From the NCBI GenBank assembly GCA_030448185.1, contig JAUJNL010000072.1, positions 1-34,429 on the forward strand: a stretch of DNA of 34,429 nt, written 5' to 3'. Source of the DNA: Cytophagales bacterium (GTDB lineage: Bacteria > Bacteroidota > Bacteroidia > Cytophagales > 172606-1). Numbering within the stretch: position 1 is the stretch's first letter; each line of letters begins with the position of its first letter. Positions 14,871 through 23,158 of this stretch are shown piece by piece. The notes beneath the pieces are model-generated. The model was given only the letters and a program-made list of their open reading frames with translations. It did no database searches and was not told the origin of the DNA. The translations under genes were made by a program, and so were the position numbers.

Positions 14871-17306
14871 TTATAATTCGATAATCAAGCCGATGGTCGG
14901 CAGAATGGTAGAGTTATCGGGGGCTAATCCGATTAACTGATTGGGTTTCTGAATGCTGCCGTCCTCATTCCGGATTAAGGTATAGGAAGGGATGTCAGGG
15001 TTGCTGCTGTTATAGACGTTCTGAATTTCCAGGAAAACATCCAGAAACCAACCTTTAAAATTCCACTTTTTGTCCAGTCGGGCATCCAGCGAATTAAAGG
15101 CCCGCAGCCGCTGGGTATTTAATTGCGAATAGTCCAGGACAATGCCGCCAGCCACTTCGTAGTCACGCAAGGTAGCCGCCGAATCAATCGGGGTATAGGG
15201 CCGACCGCCCAGGTACCGGAACCGGACACCCAATTCCCAGTTGCGGGGAAATTTATACCCACCCGTAAAGGAAATCAAGTTGCGGTTGTCCCAGGCGGAA
15301 GGAATATACGTGCTGCCATCGGCCCCGGTAAACTGACTTTTGTACCAGGTATAGGCCAGAATCCCGTAGAGGTTGTTGGTCAGCTTTTGCTGCACCAAAA
15401 ACTCCAGACCATACGCCCGGCTCTTACCGTTGCTGGTCACGGCTTCATTGCCGAGTATCTGAAAATCACCGCCAAAATTAGCCAGCGAAATGCCGTTCAG
15501 CGCCGAAACGGGATAATTGTTATACTTTTTGTAAAAGCCTTCTACCGTAATCCGGGTGGCCTGCGTAGGTAAATATTCCACTCCCGCTACGTAGTGGTCA
15601 CTGCGGATGTATTTGGTACGGCGGTTGACCAGTTCGTTGGTGCCCGGGTCCCGGAAACCAAGTATGGTGTAGGGAGGGATTTTGTAATACCGACCCACGG
15701 AAGCATTCAGATTAAACGAATTAGTCAGAGAGTAGGAGAGAGCCAGCCGCGGCGACAGAGTCCGGGTGAAATCGAGACCCTTATCCATAAAGGTATTTCC
15801 GTCGGTGCGAATGCCGGCCGAGGCTTTTAATTTGTCATTCAGCAGACTTTTGGAGAGTTGTCCGAAAGCACCCATGCGCCAGAAGGAGAATCTGGTCTGA
15901 TAATCCACTGTAAAGCCCGGCTCAAGTACATTGCCCTGTGCGTCCAGTGTCTGGTTGCGGATGCGGTTAAAGGTTGAGTTGGTATAGGCCGAATACTGCA
16001 GATTGGCGCCATAGCTGAGGGTCCAGGTGCCGTAGGTGCGGGTCAGGTCAAAGCGTAATTTGCCTTCATTTTCGGATGAATTGTACAGAAAACGGGCGGG
16101 TTGGTTAGGATCGTCGTTTTCGTATTTTTCGGCTTTATTGGTAAACAGATTTCCGCTGGCCGTCAGGTTAAAATATCCGTTCTTAATTAAGCGTTTCCAG
16201 TTGATTCCTGCCGTGCTGGTCCACTGGTTGTTGGTCGGAATCCCATCCAGGATGGCCAGACGGCTGTAAAACTCAGGCAGCGTTTCGCCGTCTTCCCGGC
16301 CTGTCGGCGGATCGAGGGTAAGCCGGTCAATACTGCCTACGCCGACCAGGTTGAGCTCATTTTTGTCATCAATCTTATGCGTCACTTTGTACTGGTAATC
16401 CCAGTAGCTGGGCAGAAATGGCAAGCCGATCAGTTTGAAAAGCAGTTGAAGATAAGACCGCCGGACGGAAGCAATAAAGGTCGTATTGCCGTTTTTCTTG
16501 CCTAAAGGCCCTTCCAGGGTGCCGGCCACTTCTGTAGCACTGAGCCGGAAGTTGAACTGCCGGTTTTCGGGATTACCGGTACGCTGCTGAAATTGTAGTA
16601 CTCCTGATAGTGGATTGTCATACCGGGCCGCAAAACCACCCGAAGCCAGGGTCACATCCTTGATAAAGGAGACATTAAGAATACCCGCCGGACCGCCGGC
16701 AGCTCCTTGCGTGGCAAAGTGGTTGATAATCGGCACTTCCACGGCGTCCAGGTAGTACACATTCTCGTTGGGAGCGCCGCCCCGGATAATAATGTCATTG
16801 CGGAAGCCGACCGAACCCGATACGCCGGGCAGCGACTGCACCACCTTGGCCACGTCATTATTTCCTCCCGGGTACGATTTAATCTCCTGTTGCCCCAGAC
16901 TCTGGATCGAATTAGGCGTCTCCAGGGTTTTGATGAAGGGACTGGCCTGTATGATTACTTCGCCCAGCTCACTGGCCGATTCTTCCAGATCGAAATCCAG
17001 GGCTACGGCATTGCCGGTCGTGACCACTACATCAAATTTAGTCAGCGTCTTATACCCCAGGTAAGAGGCCCGGATATTGTAGCTTTTGGGAGGAACACCC
17101 GTGAGGCTGTAATACCCCCGTTCGTCGGTGGTAATGCCCAGGGTAGTGCCTTCCAGCAAAATAGAGACCCCTGGAATAGCCTGCTGGGTTCGCGAATCCT
17201 TGACGTAGCCAAACAGACGCCCCGTATTCTGGGCCGATACTAAGATCGCAGGGAAGACTATAAGCAGCAGGAGCCAGCAGGGCTTCCCGGAGGGTAGAAA
17301 AGGCAT
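14871..17306 (-). CDS. TonB-dependent outer-membrane receptor with carboxypeptidase-like regulatory domain
   Basis: An 811-aa outer-membrane transporter. It has a signal peptide (about 1-25, ending VSAQ), a carboxypeptidase-regulatory-like beta domain (about 28-110: GRLFGYVKDSRTQQAIPGVS...GYYSLTGVPP), a plug (about 110-240, with IIIRGGAPNENVYYLDAVEV and LSGVLQFQQRTGN), and a 22-strand-type barrel ending ILPTIGLIIEL. The substrate is unknown; there is no SusD partner, so it is not a classical glycan SusCD pair. It is intact. It is divergent from the DUF2911 gene, with 228 nt between the two starts that must hold both promoters. The malectin-domain protein lies 540 nt downstream on the same strand but is probably a separate unit. 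Confidence 0.92.
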   Translation of the reverse strand: MPFLPSGKPCWLLLLIVFPAILVSAQNTGRLFGYVKDSRTQQAIPGVSILLEGTTLGITTDERGYYSLTGVPPKSYNIRASYLGYKTLTKFDVVVTTGNAVALDFDLEESASELGEVIIQASPFIKTLETPNSIQSLGQQEIKSYPGGNNDVAKVVQSLPGVSGSVGFRNDIIIRGGAPNENVYYLDAVEVPIINHFATQGAAGGPAGILNVSFIKDVTLASGGFAARYDNPLSGVLQFQQRTGNPENRQFNFRLSATEVAGTLEGPLGKKNGNTTFIASVRRSYLQLLFKLIGLPFLPSYWDYQYKVTHKIDDKNELNLVGVGSIDRLTLDPPTGREDGETLPEFYSRLAILDGIPTNNQWTSTAGINWKRLIKNGYFNLTASGNLFTNKAEKYENDDPNQPARFLYNSSENEGKLRFDLTRTYGTWTLSYGANLQYSAYTNSTFNRIRNQTLDAQGNVLEPGFTVDYQTRFSFWRMGAFGQLSKSLLNDKLKASAGIRTDGNTFMDKGLDFTRTLSPRLALSYSLTNSFNLNASVGRYYKIPPYTILGFRDPGTNELVNRRTKYIRSDHYVAGVEYLPTQATRITVEGFYKKYNNYPVSALNGISLANFGGDFQILGNEAVTSNGKSRAYGLEFLVQQKLTNNLYGILAYTWYKSQFTGADGSTYIPSAWDNRNLISFTGGYKFPRNWELGVRFRYLGGRPYTPIDSAATLRDYEVAGGIVLDYSQLNTQRLRAFNSLDARLDKKWNFKGWFLDVFLEIQNVYNSSNPDIPSYTLIRNEDGSIQKPNQLIGLAPDNSTILPTIGLIIEL

Positions 17307-17534
17307 GGGTAGAATGGTCTGATGATTGGTTTTGTGTTAACTGCTTTAGTAGGTTGGTTGTTTCCGGAAGGATTGGGATAATTTACCGGTATGCTGCCAC
17401 AAGAGCAGCTATAAATGGTGTAGCCTGCTCAGTCACAGCCATTTGTCCGGTTTCAAGGCCAGCCATCCCTTTCCGCGCTTGAAAATTACCCTATTAAATT
17501 AAATTTTGTCCTCCAATAAAATAACTGACCTATT

Positions 17535-18659
17535 ATGCGTGTACAACCTACTAAGGGCATGCTGGCCGTGATTTTTGCCTTATTTCTGGTAAAAACGGCT
17601 ACGGCCCAATTTTTAACCACACCCCCCAGCGGAGACAATAAGAAGGCATCCGTTTCCGAGCAGATCGGTATTACCGAGGTAAGCATCCACTATAGTCGCC
17701 CGGGTGTAAGAGGTCGGGAGGGTAAAATCTGGGGTACCCCGACCGCTCATTACGGGTATAAGGATTTGGGCTTCGGTATCAGTAAGCAGGCTCCCTGGCG
17801 GGCTGGTGCCAACGAAAATACCACCATCCGTTTTTCGGGTGACGTAAAGGTAGAAGGCAAGGAGTTGCCCGCGGGTACTTATGGATTGCATATGGGCCTG
17901 GAAGCCGATAACGTAACCGTTATTTTTTCGAAGAATGCCACTTCCTGGGGGAGCTATTTTTATGATCCGGCCGAAGATGCCTTGCGGGTAACGGTTAAAC
18001 CCGTGAAACTGAACGAAAGTCAGGAATGGCTGAAGTACGAGTTTACGGAGCAAACGCCTAACTCAGCCGTAGTAGCCTTGGTTTGGGAAAAGCTGAAAAT
18101 TCCTTTCAAGGTAGAAGTAGATGTACATAACACGGTACTGGCTTCCATGCGTAACGAGTTGAGGAGTTCGCCCGGTTTTACCTGGCAAACCTGGAACCAG
18201 GCAGCCGCGTATTGTCTGCAAAACAACATTAACCTGGAAGAAGGGTTGACCTGGGCCGAAAAAGCCACTAGTGCACCCTTTATCGGACAGGCTAACTTTG
18301 CTACCCTAAGCACCAAAGCCCAGTTACAGGAAAAGCTCGGGAAGCAAGCCGAAGCCGATGCTACCATGAAACTGGCCCTTCAGAAAGCCGACCTGATGCA
18401 ACTGCACGGCTATGGACGGCAATTGCTGGGGCAGAAAAAAAACAAAGAGGCCCTGGACATCTTTCTGATGAATGCAAAGAAAAATAGTAATGCCTGGCCT
18501 ACCAATGTGGGACTGGCCCGTGGGTATTCGGCAGTGGGCGACTACAAAAAAGCCCTTAAATACGCTAAACTGGCGCTTCCGCAAGCTCCCGACGATTTAA
18601 ATAAAACGAGTATAGAGGGAATGATCAAAACGCTGGGAGAGGGCAAAGCGCTGAATTAA
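17535..18659 (+). CDS. Exported DUF2911 protein with TPR-like C-terminal half
   Basis: A 374-aa protein with a signal peptide (MRVQPTKGMLAVIFALFLVKTATAQ, cleavage near residue 25). DUF2911 covers about 30-200, with the family marks VSIHYSRPGVRGREGKIWG, PWRAGANENTTIRFS and LPAGTYGLHMG. The C-terminal half is alpha-helical with tetratricopeptide-like repeats (around EEGLTWAEKATSA, NKEALDIFLMNAKK, VGDYKKALKYAKLAL). It is probably periplasmic; the family has no known biochemical function but is abundant in Bacteroidota. It is intact. It ends 27 nt before a strong hairpin. The start chosen is the ATG that gives a good signal peptide. Confidence 0.9.
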   Translation: MRVQPTKGMLAVIFALFLVKTATAQFLTTPPSGDNKKASVSEQIGITEVSIHYSRPGVRGREGKIWGTPTAHYGYKDLGFGISKQAPWRAGANENTTIRFSGDVKVEGKELPAGTYGLHMGLEADNVTVIFSKNATSWGSYFYDPAEDALRVTVKPVKLNESQEWLKYEFTEQTPNSAVVALVWEKLKIPFKVEVDVHNTVLASMRNELRSSPGFTWQTWNQAAAYCLQNNINLEEGLTWAEKATSAPFIGQANFATLSTKAQLQEKLGKQAEADATMKLALQKADLMQLHGYGRQLLGQKKNKEALDIFLMNAKKNSNAWPTNVGLARGYSAVGDYKKALKYAKLALPQAPDDLNKTSIEGMIKTLGEGKALN

Positions 18660-18686
18660 CCGGTAGCGAATTTGATAGGATCAATT

Positions 18687-18715
18687 ACGAAAGCCCTTCA
18701 CCGAAGGGCTTTCGT
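18687..18715 (+). terminator. Hairpin terminator after the DUF2911 gene
   Basis: A perfect 12-bp stem, ACGAAAGCCCTT / AAGGGCTTTCGT, with loop CACCG, 27 nt after the stop codon. There is no U-run after it, so termination strength is uncertain; it may instead protect the mRNA 3' end. Confidence 0.65.
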
Positions 18716-19910
18716 ATGATAAGGTAGGACTTACGCAAAACATCCCTAAATTCTCTAAAGGGGACTTTTCAAAACCTGTTTCGACCCCCTTCAGGGGGTT
18801 CTGAGGTTTACCCACAAATATTTATACTTACTATAGAAAGGTATTTCAGGCTTGTTAATTCGTTCTTACATTCTTCTTAGTCAGGCACTTACTTTTATTT
18901 TGCTTGCCCAAAATAGGGCAAAACGAAAGTTTTGAGCCAGCAATGTGGGAAGACGAGTAACAAAACAATCCTGAAAGGATCAGCGAAGCTAACAGGGCAG
19001 CAGCAACCAAGCCCACTTCCCACAGGCTGGCCCAAAAACTCCCGTTTTTGTCCCCCTTTGAAAAAGGCCTATCCCACTTACCTCCGGCCTGCACGCAAGG
19101 CCAGAACGGGCCACACGGTTGCTGCACCCCTGCCCGCCCCTGATAATCCGATTATTTGTGGGTAAACCTCAGTCAGGGGGTTGGGGGTAAAAACTGCGGG
19201 TAGTCCTGATAAGGAAAGATCTGACGAATTAAGACTGTCCCCTTACTGGTACCTTAGGCCTCGCCGCAACAGGTACGGTAGAGAAATTAATTATGCTGAA
19301 GGGCAATCAGGCAACCAGCTATGACCTTCAGATGGTTTTACCATGAGCCAGATTGGCTTTTGTTTTTCCTTCTCAAGGATAAGGAGCCCGGGCAATTGGA
19401 CAGGACATGTTGAACCACTCTGTTGTGTGTGCGGTAACATAAAAATGCCCGTTTACAGTGCCATTTGTAGTTTTTTAAGTCCATAAAATTCTGTAACCCA
19501 GTATAGTAAAAATTGTTTTACCGGAAAAATACTAAAATGCATTGCTGAGTATGGCGATTAAAAAAGTAAACAATGAAAAATGCTTTAGTTTAGTATGCTC
19601 ATGTAAGACTTTTAGCGAAATTGCAGTAAAATTTATTAGGTATTTAGACAACCTTTACTGGTTATTGTTCGTAGTCAGAATAAAATATTTTATTAAAATG
19701 CTGTAAATCATAAAGTTGCGTTTTTATTATGATACTTCTTTTCAATGGTATCTTCATGCAGGAAGTAACCATTGGGATCAGATAGGAAAAAAATAGCCAG
19801 TAATAATTGTAAAAAAACTATTTTCTTCTGATTATTTGCGTGTTAAATTCGCGCTTTGTTAATACTTTTTTGTTCCACTTTAACTAATCAGGAGGCAGGA
19901 CGTTTAAAAG
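18716..19910. other. 1.2-kb gene-free region upstream of the sigma factor gene
   Basis: The first part (18780-19190) is repeat DNA: a CCCCCTTCAGGGGG hairpin, an element bounded by 20-bp inverted repeats, an inner TTGCCC/GGGCAA hairpin (18904-18921) and a copy of the GATCAGCGAAGCTAAC module (18978-18993). The second part (about 19400-19910) is strikingly A/T-rich with many short runs of A and T, fitting a promoter and leader region for the sigma factor, but no box stands out. Short ORFs across the repeats look like chance readings. Confidence 0.6.
18801..19172. repeat. 372-bp element bounded by 20-bp perfect inverted repeats
   Basis: CTGAGGTTTACCCACAAATA (18801-18820) is the exact complement of 19153-19172. 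The interior (332 nt) has no transposase and contains the AGCGAAGCTAAC module shared with 12637-12803. It looks like a non-autonomous mobile element or a nested repeat block. Confidence 0.78.
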
Positions 19911-20777
19911 ATGAGACAGCTCAAAATCACAAACCAGATCACCAACCGGGATAGTGCTACTATCGAGAAGTATTTTAACGAAATCTCCAAAGTAGAGCTA
20001 CTTACACCTGATGAAGAAGTTGACCTTGCCCGCCGGATCAAACAAGGCGATCAGCAAGCACTGGAAAAACTGGTAAAGGCGAACCTAAGATTCGTCGTTT
20101 CAGTAGCCAAGCAGTATCATCACAGTAAGGTACCTTTAAATGATCTGATCAATGAGGGAAACCTCGGGTTGATCAAAGCCGCCAAGATGTTTGACGAGAC
20201 CAAAGGTTTCAAATTCATCTCTTATGCCGTATGGTGGATTCGTCAGTCAATCATGCAGGCGCTGGCCGATCATTCCCGTCTGGTCCGTATTCCGGCCAAC
20301 AAAATTGGTGAGTTGTCTAAGATGAATCAGTCAATTGGTATCATTGAGCAGCTCTTTGAGCGGGAACCAACGCACGAAGAACTTGCTGAATAACTGGGAA
20401 TTTCCGTAGAAGACATTAAGAGTGCCAATACGGCTTCTATCCGCCAGTCGTCACTGGACGCCCCTTTTGAAGAAGGAGAAGAAGGTACCCTGCTGGATGT
20501 GCTCCGTAACCCGGATGCTTCCATGGCTGATAATACGATGGAAAACACCAATTCTTTGAAAATTGAGTTGGAAAGACTACTGGCTACCTTATCAGAACGT
20601 GAACGCGAAGTAATCCGCCGTTTCTTTGGCATCAACTGCGAATACAACCAGTCGCTGGAAGATATTGCCGAGGACCTGGGCCTGACTCGCGAAAGAGTAC
20701 GTCAGATCAAAGAAAGTGCCCTGAAGAAACTGCGCACCTTCTCTGGTTTATCGCTGTTGCAGCCTTACATTGGTTAA
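19911..20777 (+). pseudogene. RpoD-like group 1/2 sigma factor with an in-frame TAA
   Basis: A sigma-70 factor of 287 aa, the usual Bacteroidota size. Region 1.2 is DSATIEKYFNEISKVELLTP, region 2 includes KANLRFVVSVAKQYH, DLINEGNLGLIKAA and FKFISYAVWWIRQSI, and region 4 includes LSEREREVIRRFFGI and DLGLTRERVRQIKESALKKL. At 20391-20393, in region 3 (THEELAE-stop-LGISVEDIK), a TAA interrupts a frame that is otherwise open and conserved to 20777. Restart at GTG 20499 would give a 92-aa region-4 fragment. Residues such as HSKVPLNDL and IPANKIGELSK differ from the usual housekeeping RpoD, so this is probably a second, paralogous copy whose loss is tolerable. A sequence error is the main alternative. 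Confidence 0.87.
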
Positions 20778-20813
20778 TTAGACCGACGATACATATTGGA
20801 AAATATATACTCC

Positions 20814-20840
20814 AAACCGGCTCACAAGGCCGGTTTTTTT
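20814..20840 (+). terminator. Rho-independent terminator of the sigma factor gene
   Basis: A perfect stem AAACCGGC / GCCGGTTT with loop TCACAAG, followed by a T-run to 20840. It lies 37 nt after the sigma factor stop and abuts the 3' end of the convergent GT2 gene. Confidence 0.92.
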
Positions 20841-21573
20841 ATTGAGCCTCATAAATACGTTCTATGATAAAGGGGGGCTTCGTACCAGCGTACATCAGGC
20901 GGGGAAAGGCAAATCCGGCAATAGAATGATACAATAACTTTGCCTTCTTGCACCAAGTCCAGCGGGACCGGCCAATCTGGCGCCCACGGCGCACGTACGG
21001 AATTCCCTGGTACCCCGGAGAAAGCCGGAGCAGTGCGTAGAATATATTCTGCCTCGCTTCGGGTAAAACCAGTACTTTTTCCCGTAATGCCCGGCTGAAC
21101 AATACATAATCGAAGCCTCCGGGCGGGGCCGTAGGGAAGAATAACTTGCGCATAATCAGATGAAACAGCTCCGAAAAAGTGCTTTTATCCTCCCGCAGTT
21201 GCCGGTACGCAATCACCAGGGGAATACCCTGTTGCCAGTAAGTAAACATCTCCGGCATCAATTCCGGAGAGTCTTGCAGGTCAGCGGCTATAATACTCGT
21301 ACAATCACCGGTGGCAAATTGCAAGCCCGCGAGAATGGCCTGGTACGAGCCGAAATTCCGGACCAGTTTGATCACCTTTACTTTACGCGGAAACTGAGCG
21401 CGGAACCGAAGCAATTCCTGTAACGTATTGTCCCCCGACCCGTCGTCTACGAGTATATATTCAAATTCTGCTCCCTTTGGAAAATACTTCTCATTATCCA
21501 CCAAAGCCGCCATGGTCACCGGAATATTGCCTTCGTTGAAGTAACAGGGGATGACAATAGAAAGCTTGGCCAT
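20839..21573 (-). CDS. GT2 glycosyltransferase, polyprenyl-phosphate type, lacking the membrane tail
   Basis: A GT-A fold family 2 transferase resembling ArnC/GtrB/dolichol-phosphate-mannose synthases, which load a sugar from a nucleotide donor onto polyprenyl phosphate at the inner face of the membrane. Seen: SIVIPCYFNEGNIP, VDDGSGD (D43/D44), VRNFGSYQAILAGL, the metal motif DLQD (98-101), and GRSRWTWCKKAKLL. Relatives then have two membrane helices before a short tail. Here GFAFPRLM runs directly into the tail-like TKPPFIIERIYEAQ, giving 244 aa and no helix. An in-frame deletion is suspected. It is the last gene of the sugar operon; its upstream region carries a heptad array ending 12 nt before the ATG. 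Confidence 0.85.
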   Translation of the reverse strand: MAKLSIVIPCYFNEGNIPVTMAALVDNEKYFPKGAEFEYILVDDGSGDNTLQELLRFRAQFPRKVKVIKLVRNFGSYQAILAGLQFATGDCTSIIAADLQDSPELMPEMFTYWQQGIPLVIAYRQLREDKSTFSELFHLIMRKLFFPTAPPGGFDYVLFSRALREKVLVLPEARQNIFYALLRLSPGYQGIPYVRRGRQIGRSRWTWCKKAKLLYHSIAGFAFPRLMYAGTKPPFIIERIYEAQ

Positions 21574-21585
21574 GCGAGATAATTT

Positions 21586-21620
21586 AGGATGCTGGATTGC
21601 GGAAATCGGATATCAGATGA
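21586..21620. repeat. Heptad array before the GT2 gene
   Basis: Five consecutive 7-nt units, on the plus strand AGGATGC, TGGATTG and then CGGAAAT, CGGATAT, CAGATGA, in strict phase with GGA or AGA at positions 2-4. The array ends 12 nt upstream of the GT2 ATG (minus strand) and overlaps the stop codon of the upstream membrane-protein gene. Confidence 0.55.
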
Positions 21621-23103
21621 AAGGAGAAGATTTCACCTTTACCGGGGTTCCTTCCTGCTTTTGGATTTTCGTTCTTCTCAAAAACAAAAAATAGAGTAGC
21701 CCAAAGCAGATAACAATGACAAATCCTTGCCCAAAATACGCATCGTCGGACATCCAGGGACCGTGGTGCATAAAATAACGCTGCTCCGGCAAGCGTAACA
21801 GGTTTCCACTAAATGAAAGTATATTTAATGGGAATCCTATCTTGCTAAATGCAAGTGAAAGCAGAAAAAGTACTGCGTAAAACAAATCTGGCAACGGATG
21901 CTTGTCTAGGGTAACGCATAATGCAACTACGAACAGGGGCCAACTAGTAATAAACTGCCTGGATTCTGAACCGATGCTTAGCAGGGTAAACAGGCTGAAT
22001 ACGACGAAAAACCCCCAACCCATTTCCTTTGCCGACTGCACGATTTTACCCCACGCATAGATGACCAGCAGTACTGCCGGACCCAAGTACACTACGTGAG
22101 CTACTAAAAAAGCCAGGGGATTGGTGACTGCTTCCAGGGCTACGTGGGCTAAGAACCCTTTGTAGTTTAGCCGGGGCGTGTTTCCACTCGAAAAAGCGTA
22201 AATAATTCCTCTAACCACCAGCAACACAATCACGGCGACTACCGTACGGTAACTCCTTAGCTCCGCCAGGGGTAGGGTTTTAATCGATAGACTAACATGC
22301 AATGGCAACGTGGCAATATACAGGTAGATCATTGCGCAGCAAACCGAAGCAACCAGCGTAACATTACTCATCGGGTTGACCAGGTAAGTATGTCCTGCTT
22401 GGCGGAGCAGCAGAATAAACAGCAGGAATCCGGCACTAATGGTCACCGAAAACAGCACCCCAATTCTTCCGGCATCTGCCGTAGGTTTGCTGAAGCTTTG
22501 GTAGGGAAATGTAAAAAGGAGCAGCCCGGTATACAGAAGCGTGGGAAAACAAAAAGCCCCAAGCAGCGAGACCAGTAATAATGGAATTGATTTTTTCTTC
22601 AGAAAAAAATACAGAATAGCCATTCCAAAGGCAAGGGCTGTAGTATCACACAGGACAGGGGTATAAAAGGGCATTTTTACGGTGGCAAAATTAATAAATA
22701 GGGCAATCCAGCCCAGTATTTGCGATTTTACCCCCAGGCCGAGCAGTTTAGCAATCTGATGCCAAAGCCATAAGGAAAGTGCAATAGCCATTGTATTCAG
22801 GAGAATAAAACCCCGGACAATCGTTTGATCAGTGATCGTTGCGCTGAGAGAAGACAATCCTAGGTATACCAGCAACTGGGGTAGCAGACGCTGAAAACGG
22901 TAAGAGTCAAGCCGTTTATCTAAAATAGTCTCTTTCATTTGCTTGATGTTCTGGGCATATTCCACCCCATCCCATCCCAGTCCGTTCGCCTCCGAAACAA
23001 GTTCCGGGCGGAAAGCATGCCATCCGGCAATTGCCAAAAAGACGAGGAAGTAGAGCCAGGGTAAGTGTGCTTGCCGTAAGGGTATTTTTAGGGAAATCAT
23101 CAA
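21613..23103 (-). CDS. Polytopic membrane protein, GT-C-like
   Basis: A 496-aa integral membrane protein with roughly ten to twelve hydrophobic segments and a positively charged C-terminal tail (FLFLRRTKIQKQ). After the first helix comes a loop with acidic residues (ANGLGWDGVEYAQNIK), followed by SYRFQRLLPQLLVYLGL. An acidic motif in the first extracytoplasmic loop is characteristic of GT-C enzymes, which use polyprenyl-phosphate sugars. The family could not be named from sequence alone. Its place immediately upstream of a polyprenyl-phosphate-type GT2 supports a role in moving or transferring that sugar at the far side of the membrane. A polymerase or transporter role is possible. It is intact. 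Confidence 0.75.
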   Translation of the reverse strand: MMISLKIPLRQAHLPWLYFLVFLAIAGWHAFRPELVSEANGLGWDGVEYAQNIKQMKETILDKRLDSYRFQRLLPQLLVYLGLSSLSATITDQTIVRGFILLNTMAIALSLWLWHQIAKLLGLGVKSQILGWIALFINFATVKMPFYTPVLCDTTALAFGMAILYFFLKKKSIPLLLVSLLGAFCFPTLLYTGLLLFTFPYQSFSKPTADAGRIGVLFSVTISAGFLLFILLLRQAGHTYLVNPMSNVTLVASVCCAMIYLYIATLPLHVSLSIKTLPLAELRSYRTVVAVIVLLVVRGIIYAFSSGNTPRLNYKGFLAHVALEAVTNPLAFLVAHVVYLGPAVLLVIYAWGKIVQSAKEMGWGFFVVFSLFTLLSIGSESRQFITSWPLFVVALCVTLDKHPLPDLFYAVLFLLSLAFSKIGFPLNILSFSGNLLRLPEQRYFMHHGPWMSDDAYFGQGFVIVICFGLLYFLFLRRTKIQKQEGTPVKVKSSPFI

Positions 23104-23158
23104 GTGTTATTTTCAATTAGTAGTCAGGCAATCAGCAGGTAGTATGGTGAATAATGAT

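Noticed and set aside
17440..17534. TAAATTTTG as a -7 box for the DUF2911 gene
   Set aside because: It has one base too many for TAnnTTTG and no -33 partner, so it was not listed as a feature.
18855..19127. 90-aa minus-strand ORF with hydrophobic stretch in the long intergenic region
   Set aside because: It lies entirely within the inverted-repeat-bounded element and its sequence is best explained as a reading of repeat DNA.
19890..19895. AGGAGG as Shine-Dalgarno of the sigma factor gene
   Set aside because: It ends 15 nt before the ATG, too far for normal pairing, and Bacteroidota rarely use this signal.
20391..20393. Stop codon recoding or suppressor use to explain in-frame TAA and TAG
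   Set aside because: TAA, TAG and TGA all end intact genes in the window, and the affected genes are unrelated; errors or mutations are simpler.
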